This document shows positions 18,292 to 27,200 of a DNA stretch of 46,375 nucleotides, piece after piece; within the stretch, counting starts at the first letter, position 1, and every line of letters starts with the position of its first letter. The DNA is from an uncultured Flavobacteriales bacterium (GTDB lineage: Bacteria > Bacteroidota > Bacteroidia > Flavobacteriales_D > Sanyastnellaceae), in assembly GCA_943787435.1 (NCBI GenBank), contig CALSMK010000024.1:1-46375 (forward strand), given 5' to 3'. Under the pieces are notes generated by a model. The model ran no database searches. It was not told the origin of the DNA and saw only the letters and a list, made by a program, of their open reading frames with translations. A program made the translations under genes and the position numbers.

Positions 18292-18746
18292 TCCATCCAT
18301 CGTACCAACTGGGCATGGACTTCTTGACGAAACCCGAATAAAATACCTGCACCCCTCATGTAAAATGGGACATGAATTGAATGCCAATGCAATTCGAACC
18401 GGCATCCATGCTCTTCATGTAGAGCAACGAATTCAAGTTGATGCTGGCCCCATTTGCCACTCATTTCCACCCAAGAAGAGTCTTTGTTGGGATGCTGAAG
18501 CGGGCCCCAAGTCAGAGCATTGAAGGGCCATTCCCCATGGACGCTTTGCCCTGCCCCTGAGGACAAGGGCTGGGAAACCTCCTTGGCAAGCCATGTTTCG
18601 GCCCAGGATTGAACTGGGGGGTCACAAGGTCCAATGTCTGCAGAAATGGCCTGGATCTCCCAACGAGAAGACCCCGCCAGGCAAAGCATGAAATAGGCGC
18701 AAGTCAACACCCCTGAAATCAGGCCAAACAATTTAAGATGGCTCAT
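18261..18746 (-). CDS. Small N-terminally anchored protein coupled to the glycosyltransferase
   Basis: 161 residues with one N-terminal hydrophobic helix (LKLFGLISGVLTCAYFMLCLAG) and a mostly soluble remainder rich in Trp, His and Glu (GKWGQHQLEFVALHEEHGCRFELHW). The segment order suggests a periplasmic protein with an uncleaved anchor or signal peptide. Its start overlaps the stop of the upstream glycosyltransferase (ATGA, 18743-18746), which indicates coupled translation and a shared role. I do not recognise a family. Its final 30 bases form part of the hairpin terminator. Confidence 0.6.
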   Translation of the reverse strand: MSHLKLFGLISGVLTCAYFMLCLAGSSRWEIQAISADIGPCDPPVQSWAETWLAKEVSQPLSSGAGQSVHGEWPFNALTWGPLQHPNKDSSWVEMSGKWGQHQLEFVALHEEHGCRFELHWHSIHVPFYMRGAGILFGFRQEVHAQLVRWMEKKSGPWVQP

Positions 18747-19798
18747 CTTCTGACGCTGTCTTGAACTGCGTATGGCGGCACTTCGCGCGCCTCACCAATC
18801 ATGGAATCCCGGGTCTTGAAAACCACGACACTCCAATATTCGGTCAGGAGGCCCCAACCATATGACGTCAACTGGATGCGCGCTGCCTTGGGCACCATCA
18901 GCGCGACCCTCCATGACCGCGTGGCCAACATTGACTCCAGAATAAGGGCCGAGTGCCAGATCAAGTATGGCAGCAAGGGGATCACCGCTAACTGTGGGCC
19001 AACGCCCAGTCCAAGCGCCAAAATCAAGGATGTCGGAACCATCAAAAGGACGTAGAAAAGGAATGCAGTCGGCATCCAATGGATCCATTTCAAGGAGCCG
19101 GGAAAAAACCGCCGAATGTTGATTCTGGCTGTCCCAAAAAACTGAACCTGCTTTCTAAACTGGGCAAAATCTGTTCGCCTTTTGTGATAGACATGTGCCT
19201 CGGGAATCAACACACTGTGGAGTCCATGGGCAATCAAGCGCATGGAAAACTCGATGTCCTCGCCTTTGACACTGATGCGGTAACCGCCACTTCTCTCCCA
19301 AGCTTCGCGAGAAATCCCCATGTTGAACGATCTCGGATGGTAGGCGCCTACATTTCGTTTGCCACCCCGAATGCCTCCCGTCGTCAGTGGTGAGGTCATG
19401 GCGTGGCTAATGGCCTTTTGAACATCTGTAAACGAAGTGTGTGCGGCATCAGGCCCCCCAAAAACCTGGACTTCTGGATGAGCAAGAAGGTGGGTTTGGA
19501 CAATCTCGAAATAGCGCTCCGGAATCAAACAATCCGAATCAAACACCACCATCCATTCGCCCTTTGCCCTTTCAAAACCAAAGTTTCGGGTGAATCCCTG
19601 TCGGGTGTTCTCCTTCCAGAAATACCGAACATTCAACCTGTCGGAGAAACCCTCCACAATGTCTTTTGCGTCTTGCGTGCTCCCGTCTTCGATCACGAGC
19701 ACCTCGAAGTCGGTAAAGGTCTGCCGGGTGAGACTTTGGAGGAGCTCCAAAATCTCATCTGGGCGGTTGAACAGCGGAACGATGACGGAAAAGCGCAC
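18743..19798 (-). CDS. Family 2 glycosyltransferase with C-terminal membrane helices
   Basis: 351 residues. The N-terminal GT-A domain shows FSVIVPLFNRPDEI, VLVIEDGSTQDAKDI (donor-binding Asp), VVFDSDCLIP (DxD-type metal site), SFNMGISREAWERSGGY and GEDIEFSMRL (ED catalytic motif). Two or three hydrophobic segments follow from about residue 235 (WMPTAFLFYVLLMVPTSLILAL), so it is membrane-bound and likely builds a surface polysaccharide or glycolipid. GTG 19798 is chosen over the TTG at 19804, because that TTG is the end of a perfect -7 box (TATTTTTG) three bases upstream of the GTG. It is divergent from the DUF819 gene and coupled to the small protein downstream. Confidence 0.88.
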   Translation of the reverse strand: MRFSVIVPLFNRPDEILELLQSLTRQTFTDFEVLVIEDGSTQDAKDIVEGFSDRLNVRYFWKENTRQGFTRNFGFERAKGEWMVVFDSDCLIPERYFEIVQTHLLAHPEVQVFGGPDAAHTSFTDVQKAISHAMTSPLTTGGIRGGKRNVGAYHPRSFNMGISREAWERSGGYRISVKGEDIEFSMRLIAHGLHSVLIPEAHVYHKRRTDFAQFRKQVQFFGTARINIRRFFPGSLKWIHWMPTAFLFYVLLMVPTSLILALGLGVGPQLAVIPLLPYLIWHSALILESMLATRSWRVALMVPKAARIQLTSYGWGLLTEYWSVVVFKTRDSMIGEAREVPPYAVQDSVRR

Positions 19799-19801
19799 GG
19801 T

Positions 19802-19809
19802 CAAAAATA
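19802..19809 (-). promoter_or_regulatory. Candidate -7 box (TATTTTTG) of the glycosyltransferase
   Basis: A full match to TAnnTTTG on the minus strand, separated by only ACC from the GTG start at 19798. It argues for a leaderless transcript and against the TTG start at 19804. Confidence 0.5.
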
Positions 19810-19851
19810 CAATGGGCCGCGAGCAACACCTTGCCTGAACCCCGCACCGAT

Positions 19852-19858
19852 TATCTTG
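19852..19858 (+). promoter_or_regulatory. Candidate -7-like box of the DUF819 gene
   Basis: TATCTTG lies five bases before the GTG at 19864. It fits the shortened TAnnTTG form seen upstream of other starts here and supports the GTG start. Confidence 0.35.
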
Positions 19859-19863
19859 GACTC

Positions 19864-21138
19864 GTGATCACCCAAGACGCCCCCATTTTTGGCTTGCTGC
19901 TCGCTTGCCTTGCCCTGGTTTTCCATACCGCCCGTCTCACCCGGTTTGCAGGATTCTATAAGTACGTCCCCGCCCTTTTGATGGCGTACTTTCTTCCGGC
20001 CATTCTGAATTCAACCGGCATCATTGCTGCCGGCGAAGACAGCAACCTCTACTATGTGGCAAGCCGCTATCTGCTGCCAGCGAGCTTGTTGATGTTTTGC
20101 TTGTCCATTGATTTAAAAGGCATCCTCAACCTTGGCCCCAAGGCCTTGATCATGTTTTTTACGGCCACATTTGGAATCATCATTGGCGGCCCCGTCGCGC
20201 TGTGGCTCATCAGTCAAATCCGACCTGACGTGCTTGGCGGTGATTCAGCAGATGCCCTGTGGCGTGGTCTATCAACCATCGCGGGAAGCTGGATTGGTGG
20301 CGGCGCCAATCAAACGGCTCTCAAAGAAATTGCGCAGGCCCAAGACGATCAATTCAGCGTCATGATCATTGTGGATGTGTTCGTGGCCAACCTCTGGATG
20401 CCCTTTCTTCTGATTGGCGCCGGGTCCAGTGCTGCGATTGACAGGAGACTCAAAGCGGACTCCTCTGCCGTGGATGCCCTAAAAAAGAAGGTGGAGAGCT
20501 ATCAGGCGAGCATTGCAAGAATCCCCTCATTCAATGACCTCATGGTCTTGTTCGGCGTTATCTTTTTCATGGTCGGATTGGCCCATTTCTTGGGTGGCGC
20601 GATCAGTGGTGGAATCAGTGGCACATTCGAGCAAGCACTCAGCAACAACCCCGACTCTCCTGTGCGGTTTTTGAGTTCTCTCACCAGCCATTTTTTCTGG
20701 CTGGTCTTCCTGGCGACCGGGATGGGTGTCGCACTCAGCTTCACCCCCATGAGAACCTATGAAGGCGCTGGCGCCAGCAAATTGGCCAGTGTGTTCCTCT
20801 ATGTGCTCGTGGCCACCATCGGGGCCAAAATGGACATCGGAGAGTTGATTCACTCATGGGAACGCTACTGGCCTGTGATTCTCATTGGACTGATTTGGAT
20901 GTTGGTCCATGTCATCACCTTGCTGATTGTGGCCAAAATCATTCGCGCCCCCTTCTTCTTTGTCGCAGTGGGGAGTCAAGCCAACGTAGGGGGTGCAGCC
21001 AGTGCCCCGATTGTGGCCAGCGCATTCAGCCCAGCTTTGGCTCCTGTTGGTGTATTGCTCGCCGTACTGGGTTATGCAGTGGGCACCGTGGGCGCTATCA
21101 TTTGTATGGAGCTCATGCGCTACTTGAGTGGGGGGTGA
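19864..21138 (+). CDS. DUF819-family integral membrane protein
   Basis: 424 residues with about ten to twelve hydrophobic segments, matching the DUF819 (YjcL-like) family of predicted transporters. Recognisable pieces are IKGIL-like LSIDLKGILNLGPKALIMF, the glycine-rich GSWIGGGANQTALKE (about residue 150) and VGSQANVGGAASAPIVASAF (about 375-395). The two GGxxN/AN motifs suggest an inverted-repeat transporter fold. The substrate is unknown; peptidoglycan-related and other roles have been suggested for relatives, but nothing here decides. GTG 19864 (MITQDAPIFGLLL) is preferred; a TTG at 19831 would add 11 residues. The 3' end overlaps the convergent gene by 26 bp. Confidence 0.87.
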   Translation: MITQDAPIFGLLLACLALVFHTARLTRFAGFYKYVPALLMAYFLPAILNSTGIIAAGEDSNLYYVASRYLLPASLLMFCLSIDLKGILNLGPKALIMFFTATFGIIIGGPVALWLISQIRPDVLGGDSADALWRGLSTIAGSWIGGGANQTALKEIAQAQDDQFSVMIIVDVFVANLWMPFLLIGAGSSAAIDRRLKADSSAVDALKKKVESYQASIARIPSFNDLMVLFGVIFFMVGLAHFLGGAISGGISGTFEQALSNNPDSPVRFLSSLTSHFFWLVFLATGMGVALSFTPMRTYEGAGASKLASVFLYVLVATIGAKMDIGELIHSWERYWPVILIGLIWMLVHVITLLIVAKIIRAPFFFVAVGSQANVGGAASAPIVASAFSPALAPVGVLLAVLGYAVGTVGAIICMELMRYLSGG

Positions 21139-22489
21139 TCACATAGACCGTTCGCCTTCGGTCATTCGGGTCTTTGTCTCTCGAAATGAGCGACTTCCCA
21201 TAACGGAGTTCATACTCTTGATTGATGTCCCGAATGAACTGGGCCCTTCTGGCCCGCTTGGCCTCTGAAGAAGAGTCTTCTTGGATTCCAATGTGTGCAT
21301 TCAACTCTTCAGTTCCCAAGGTCCTCTCGGGCAGGGACTCCAGCTCCATGATGCGCTTGGCATGCCCTTGACTCAGGCTGCTCTTTTGCTGCCCGTTTCC
21401 TTCTGGAACCCTCGCTTCTTCAGCAGGTTGAGTTTCCCTTTTTAATGAAACCCTCTTGCCCCCAAAAAATCCAGCGATCATCGCCAAAACCAAGGCGAGG
21501 ACCAGAGAAACCATTTTCGAACGGGGCCCTATGAGGGTCGAATCTTCTGATGCCATATCTGCGGTTGGACGCAACGGAGTCACCAGAGCCATGACGCTTC
21601 CACTGAGCTCCAAGGCCTGAAATACAGAATCCAAATCCAACGCCAAAACCATTCGCTCATCTCCATTTTGGCGCAGCTTCCAAAACTCAACGTGGTTGTT
21701 TGCCGTCCGCTCAAGGAAGGCCACCTCTCCTTTTTGAAGTTTGCGCAAACTCAAATATTCAGGCTGGCTGAGACTTTCCGTCAAAACCGTCATGCGGTCC
21801 TTCTTTCGAATCAACAGAGACTGATGCCGAAACAACCAAATCAAATAATCCTCGGACTCCATTGTGCCGCCATATTTTTTCGACATCATCTTGGCCAATT
21901 TCTCATTTAACTCTCCGACTATGGACCAATTTCGGGTCTCCAAATCCAGTGACCAGACCTTTCTCAATCCCAAACCTTTTTCTTGGGACCCGATGTTGTT
22001 TGGGACGGTGTATATCTTCTGACCATCTTTCCACGTGCCCTGCATTGAGACAAACCTTGGTCCTGATCCATTGGGCAACCACTCCCATTCCCGATTCTTC
22101 TCCATGAACCGGATGAGCATCGCATGGTCTCTCCAAAATCCAGCTCCACCCAACTCCATCAGAACAGAGCCATTGCTGAAGTTGTATGAACCGACATTAA
22201 ACCCAATGTTGTGACTGCGGCTGAAATTCTGTCCTTTGGCATCGGCCACAATTCTCAAATCGCCTGTCCTGAGCCAACGATATGGGAGGGACGAAATGGC
22301 CATGTCCATGAATCCCGCTGACGTTCGAAACCCAGAACTGAATGCCCCTGATTTGCTCGAGCTCCACTCTAGGGCCCTTGAGATTACAGGAAGAGACAAC
22401 CACACGTCTGGGTCCATCCTCTTTTCGGCATTCTGCGCCATCAAGGGATGAACCATCAACCAGAGCAAAACAAAAAGGGCAAGACGCAT
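21113..22489 (-). CDS. Membrane-tethered protein with a possible winged-helix-like cytoplasmic tail
   Basis: 458 residues. Signal peptide MRLALFVLLWLMVHPLMAQ supports ATG 22489 rather than 22522. Residues 20-315 are predicted to lie outside the cytoplasm and contain repeated Trp/Gly beta segments (FNVGSYNFSNGSVLMELGG; WSLDLETRNWSIVGEL) resembling a beta-propeller or lectin-like fold. One membrane helix follows (MVSLVLALVLAMIAGFFGG, about 321-341), then a charged linker. The basic C-terminal domain (about 390-458) reads LGTEELNAHIGI, RARRAQFIRDINQEYELRYG, LISRDKDPNDRRRTVYVI. That tail resembles a small winged-helix-like module seen at the end of other Bacteroidota membrane proteins; the likeness is from memory. 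A sensor or regulator is possible. Nothing more specific can be said. Confidence 0.65.
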   Translation of the reverse strand: MRLALFVLLWLMVHPLMAQNAEKRMDPDVWLSLPVISRALEWSSSKSGAFSSGFRTSAGFMDMAISSLPYRWLRTGDLRIVADAKGQNFSRSHNIGFNVGSYNFSNGSVLMELGGAGFWRDHAMLIRFMEKNREWEWLPNGSGPRFVSMQGTWKDGQKIYTVPNNIGSQEKGLGLRKVWSLDLETRNWSIVGELNEKLAKMMSKKYGGTMESEDYLIWLFRHQSLLIRKKDRMTVLTESLSQPEYLSLRKLQKGEVAFLERTANNHVEFWKLRQNGDERMVLALDLDSVFQALELSGSVMALVTPLRPTADMASEDSTLIGPRSKMVSLVLALVLAMIAGFFGGKRVSLKRETQPAEEARVPEGNGQQKSSLSQGHAKRIMELESLPERTLGTEELNAHIGIQEDSSSEAKRARRAQFIRDINQEYELRYGKSLISRDKDPNDRRRTVYVITPHSSSA

Positions 22490-22638
22490 TGTGCAATGTC
22501 TGAACTTTGGAATTCGGTTCAAATCAAAATTGAACCTTCTGTGTTCTCACATATATATCACACATTTCTTGACCTCTACTTTTCCATTGAGATACTGATT
22601 TTCATTTGGTTAACACAATCACACATCGATCCATTCAA

Positions 22639-23538
22639 ATGACCATCGCCTATCACGAGGTGTACGTCCACCCCCTTCCTGAAAACCATCGCTTCCCGAT
22701 GGAGAAGTATTCTCTGCTCGCTGGTCAATTGAAACGCCAAGGTTATGGTGACGATGCCTCATGGATCGAGCCTGGCTTGGCCCTCGAACGCGACATCCAA
22801 CGCGTGCATGATGAAGGCTATTGGAATCGACTCAAGTCAGGTCAAATCAGTCGCCACGACGAGCGCGCATCTGGTTTCAAATGGAGCCCTCAATTGGTTC
22901 GGCGTGAGCAAACGATCATGGAGGGAACCCTGCAATGTGCGCGGCGCGCAGCCGAGGGAGAAGTAGCGCTCAACATTGCCGGCGGCACGCACCACGCCTT
23001 CAAAGACCGACCCGAAGGTTTCTGTTTGTTGAATGACATCATGATTGCTGCATTGCACCTCCAACATGAAAAGCTGGCAAAGAACATCTTGGTTGTGGAT
23101 TTGGACGTTCACCAAGGCAATGGCACGGCGTCCATGGCCAAATACCACCCCAACGTATTCACCTTTAGCATGCACGGGGCACAGAACTATCCCTTTCGAA
23201 AAGAAGAGAGTGACTTGGACATCGCCCTCCCCACAGGGACAACGGACCAGGCCTATTTGTCCGCTTTGGATGAAGGGCTGACTCAGGCGTTCTCTTTGTC
23301 CAAACCGGAAGTCGTCTTTTACCAATGCGGGGTCGATGTTCTAGAAACCGACAAACTCGGCAAATTGTCGTTGACTGCAGCGGGATGCTCGGAAAGAGAC
23401 CGCATGGTTTTGGACCGGTGCAAAAGCTTTCAAGTGGGTGTTGCTTGCAGCATGGGCGGAGGATACTCGGCCTCCATTGGTCACATTGTGGATGCACACA
23501 TGGCCACATTCCACCACGCCAGAAACCTTTGGAGCTGA
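22639..23538 (+). CDS. Histone-deacetylase-superfamily hydrolase
   Basis: 299 residues. The bacterial members of this zinc hydrolase superfamily (AcuC, acetylpolyamine amidohydrolases, and a short DUF-like group of about 300 residues) remove acyl groups from lysines, polyamines or small amides. Motifs: IAGGTHHAFKDRPEGFCLLND (active-site His pair, about 117-137), VVDLDVHQGNGTA (zinc-binding Asp and His, about 152-163), QCGVDVLETDKLGKL (third zinc ligand, about 236), and CSMGGGYS with the catalytic Tyr (about 279). ATG 22639 (MTIAYHEVYVHP) fits the family start; 11 upstream residues from 22606 are unlike it. The 115-bp upstream gap is clearly more AT-rich than its surroundings. The gene is convergent with ribA, 28 bp away. 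Confidence 0.92.
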   Translation: MTIAYHEVYVHPLPENHRFPMEKYSLLAGQLKRQGYGDDASWIEPGLALERDIQRVHDEGYWNRLKSGQISRHDERASGFKWSPQLVRREQTIMEGTLQCARRAAEGEVALNIAGGTHHAFKDRPEGFCLLNDIMIAALHLQHEKLAKNILVVDLDVHQGNGTASMAKYHPNVFTFSMHGAQNYPFRKEESDLDIALPTGTTDQAYLSALDEGLTQAFSLSKPEVVFYQCGVDVLETDKLGKLSLTAAGCSERDRMVLDRCKSFQVGVACSMGGGYSASIGHIVDAHMATFHHARNLWS

Positions 23539-23566
23539 TCCAAACGGCACTGTGAAATATGGTGGG

Positions 23567-24145
23567 TCACATCAAATGCCCTGTGATCTCTGACTTCGCC
23601 CTCAGGTAATCGCCATTGTCTGCCGTCACCTTGGTCAAACACGGTCTGCGGCTGACCTGAATCCCCGCTTTCTCCAAGTGGCCTATTTTTTCTGGGTTGT
23701 TGGTCAACAGCGTGATGTTGTCAATGCCCAATGCTTTGAGAATGGTCAACGCGTCATCATAGTTGCGCTCGTCATCTGCATGCCCTCCCGCTCGGTTGGC
23801 CTCGAATGTATCCATGCCATCGTCCTGACGGTTGTAAGCGCGGAGCTTTTCAACCAGACCAATTCCTCTCCCCTCTTGGCGCAGGTAAATCAGGACTCCG
23901 CCTTGCTCCTTGAAGTGTTGCAATGCCATGGCCAATTGCTCTCCACAATCGCAGCGAGAACTGGCAAACACATCACCAGTCATGCATTCGCTGTGGACCC
24001 TCACGTTCACAGGCTCACCCGTCTTCTCATCGCCCAATCCACGGTGCAGGACCACATGGGGAAAACGATCGCCCTCATTACCGAAAGCTTCGATGGTGTA
24101 CTCACCCCATTGCGATGGCAATCGACTCGAGACCAATTTCTCCAT
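23567..24145 (-). CDS. ribA: GTP cyclohydrolase II, stand-alone
   Basis: 192 residues, the normal length of E. coli-type RibA, which opens GTP to 2,5-diamino-6-ribosylamino-4-pyrimidinone phosphate, the first step of riboflavin synthesis. All key motifs are present: VRVHSECMTGDVFASSRCDC with three zinc-binding Cys (about 50-69), YLRQEGRGIGLVEKL (about 87-101), and LTNNPEKIGHLEKAGI (about 150-165). The Asn-His-type substrate loop is represented by ANRAGGHADDERNYDDA. ATG 24145 is chosen because TACTTTTG lies four bases upstream. This intact enzyme matters because the RibBA protein at 40.3 kb has lost its cyclohydrolase residues. Confidence 0.95.
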   Translation of the reverse strand: MEKLVSSRLPSQWGEYTIEAFGNEGDRFPHVVLHRGLGDEKTGEPVNVRVHSECMTGDVFASSRCDCGEQLAMALQHFKEQGGVLIYLRQEGRGIGLVEKLRAYNRQDDGMDTFEANRAGGHADDERNYDDALTILKALGIDNITLLTNNPEKIGHLEKAGIQVSRRPCLTKVTADNGDYLRAKSEITGHLM

Positions 24146-24149
24146 TCCA

Positions 24150-24157
24150 CAAAAGTA
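24150..24157 (-). promoter_or_regulatory. Candidate -7 box (TACTTTTG) of ribA
   Basis: A full match to TAnnTTTG on the minus strand, four bases (TGGA) before the ATG at 24145. The transcript would start at about the first base of the start codon. There is no clear -33 TTG. Confidence 0.5.
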
Positions 24158-24206
24158 GTCACCCACCACTGGAATTGCTCAGGTTGGTCTTGAGTATGGG
24201 ACCAAT

Positions 24207-24241
24207 AAAAAAGGGCCACTTCGTTTCCGAAGTGGCCCTTT
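24207..24241 (-). terminator. Rho-independent terminator after the 1868-residue protein gene
   Basis: Perfect 14-bp stem (24210-24223 with 24228-24241; GGGCCACTTCG in the arm) and a 4-nt loop. On the minus strand it is followed by TTTTTTATT. It lies 21 nt after the stop of the large gene and isolates it from ribA. Confidence 0.9.
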
Positions 24242-24261
24242 CTCCATTGGAAAAAACGCGC

Positions 24262-27200
24262 TTATTCGCAGATCTGTCCAAAGGCACCGAGAATGACCAG
24301 CAAGTCACCCACAGCTGTAGATCCGTCGCCATCAATGTCAGTGGGGCAAGAACTGCTTCCTGAGAACTCGCAAGTTCCATCCTCCATGTTGGCTGATGGG
24401 CTGTAGTTGTCAGCATCGTTGTAAGTACAACCGAACACAATGTCTGTAGCACAAGAACCATCGTCTTCACCAGCCCATGGGCTGAATTCAGCACTCAATG
24501 GATCTGTACATCCAGCGCAAGCGGTGCAGCTGCTGAAGCAAACCACATCCAAGACCAAGTTGTCTCCAGCCACCACAAACTCGCGGTTGTATCCGCCAAG
24601 TCCGTTGTCAACGCCGCACTCTGCAGGCACAGTCTCTTGACCAGGCCAGTCATTGCCGTTGATGTAAATGAACTGGTATGCACCTGCTGCCACTTGCAAC
24701 GTGTACTCGTAAAGATCGAGACCAGGTGATGTCATCATGGTCGAGCCTGGTGTCCAGCCCTGGAATGAGCCGGCTACGTGAACCCCTGAAGCAGAAACTT
24801 CTTGGAGGTTCATGTCCAAACGCAAGGTCACAGTGAACAAGCAAGAACCGTCGTCCGCAATGGCATCTGCATTGTAGTTCGAGGCATTTGAATTGGTACA
24901 ACCCGACACCACATCGCAAGCGTAGCAGCTGCTGTAGCATACCACGTCCAGAGTCGCATCACCTGAAACGGTCAGACCACGGTTTGCATAGGTGTCATTT
25001 GGATTAAAGTCACAAGGGGCGCCAATGGTCAAGGTCTCTTCACCATCGTTCAACTTGAACTTGTATTCAGCGTCTCCAGCTGCCATGACAACAGTCACTG
25101 TGTAGATACCATCCTCGTCGTCATCTGTCATGGGGACGCAAACACCGCACCATCCAACAAAGGATCCGTGCACATACACTGCATCTTCAGAAGTAGGATT
25201 CTCGCTGCTCATGTCCACTTGGAACGTGACGTTGTACTCGCATGAGCCATCGTCTGAGGTCGCGGCTGCGCTGTAGTTCACAGCTCCGGAATCGGTACAA
25301 CCGAGAATCTCACCTGTGCCTTCGCAGTCAGAACAGCTGTTCCAACATACTTGTGCCTCGCTCTGGTTGCCGAACAACTGAAGTACACGGTTGGTGAATC
25401 CAAAGTTCTCTGTCACACACGGAGACAGGCCTGCCAAGTTCTCTTGGGCATTCCATCCATTGACAGTGAACTTGTACTCATAGTAGTCACTTGGAAGATC
25501 CAAGGTCAATGTCCACACACCGTCCTCGTCGTCGTCTGACATAGGGTTGCAGGTTCCACACCAAGCGTCGCCGTTCAAGGTGAACTCTCCGTTCAAGTGA
25601 ACCGTGTCTGTGGCAGCCAAAGCGTACTCATTCATGTTCACGCTTAGCGTCACTGAATAGACACAAGACCCGTCATTGGCCGTGGCTGCAGAGTCATAGT
25701 TGGAAGCGGACTCATCGTTACAGCCGGCCACATCGTTTGCACCAACACAGGCCAAACAGGTTCCCCAACAAACGGTATCCAAGATCATGTCTCCCCCTCC
25801 GATCACATCGAGGTCACGGTTGGTGAAGCCACCTTCTTTGACCACACAAGGTCCAATGGGGTTGTCTCCAGGAGCCAAATCTTCCTGATCACTCCAAGCG
25901 TCCACTTGGTACTTGTATCGGTAATTGGCTCCTTCTGGAAGCTCAATCGTCGTGGTCCAAATTCCATCCTCGTCTTCGTCGGTCATGGCATTGCAAGTCC
26001 CGCAGAAGTTGTTCCATGTACCCGACACGTTCAGGGTGTCGAATGAACCACCGTAGTTGTTCATGTCCACGCTGAAGGTGACCGCCACATCACCACCCCC
26101 TGAAGGGGCGCCTGAGTAGAAGTAAATGTTGTCGAGGTAGATGTCCTGTGGAGCCGCATTGGCGCTGCCATCACTGTTGAACTGGCCGTCAAACTTCATT
26201 TGGAAGACGTTGTCCCAAGTCATGCCCTCAAAAGCAGACTTCGGAAGGTCAACGCTGTTCCATGAACCAGGAGTCACAGGAACTTCCACCAAGAATTCAC
26301 CGGCACCATCGCCATTGTTGATGGGCGACACCTTGACCAAGCGGTCTGAGTCTGCCGCCACCCAAATGTCGATGTGCAAGAACTCCATGGCTGATGCATT
26401 TACAGCAGCCAAGTCCGTTCCTTGGTAGTTGAAGTTGGTGTAAGCCAAAACCAAGTTGCCTGTCCCTGGGTCGTACTCCGGATTCACAGAACCGGACTGT
26501 CCCCAACCTGGGTTGTAGTTCGTGGCAATGTCATCGTATGATCCGCTGTAGACGCTGATCACGTTGGATGCATCCTGAGCAGGATCAGCCGCATTGTCAG
26601 TGGGGCCATCGCCTCCACCACCTCCGCCGTTACCGCCTTCGCAGTTGCCGTCGGTTCCACATTCGCCGAAGCAGAAGTTGAAGGTTGTGTCCTCAGTGAT
26701 GTTCACCACCTGACGGTCATTGAAATTGGCAGGGACTCCGCATGGCAAACCACCCAACTGCTCCTTGCAGCTGTAATCGCCACAAGCTCCGTTGGTGAAG
26801 ATGTAGAAACTGCTGAACCCTGAGGGTACTGTTTGGGTGATGGTCCATGTTCCATCTCCATTGTCCGTGAGCGGGTTGTCACCTGGGTTTCCAAAATTTC
26901 CGCCTCCAGCAAGGAATACGCCTTGGGTGGACACCTCTTCATTGGACATGTTGACTGTCCATGTGATGTCCACTGTTTCCTGGTTGTTTTGCTCGTCGCA
27001 AGTGCCGCAGTAGTCGAAGCACTGTACATCCAAGACCATGTCCGCCTCACCCAAGGTGAATCCGCGGTTGCCGTTGTTGTCGGTGGGCACAAAGTCACAC
27101 GCGGTGCCTCCGATGTTCTGCTCGTCTCCGCCCCAAGCGTTGATCATGTACTTGAACTCGTAGTCTCCGGGAACCAGATTGACCACACCAGTGTAGACAT

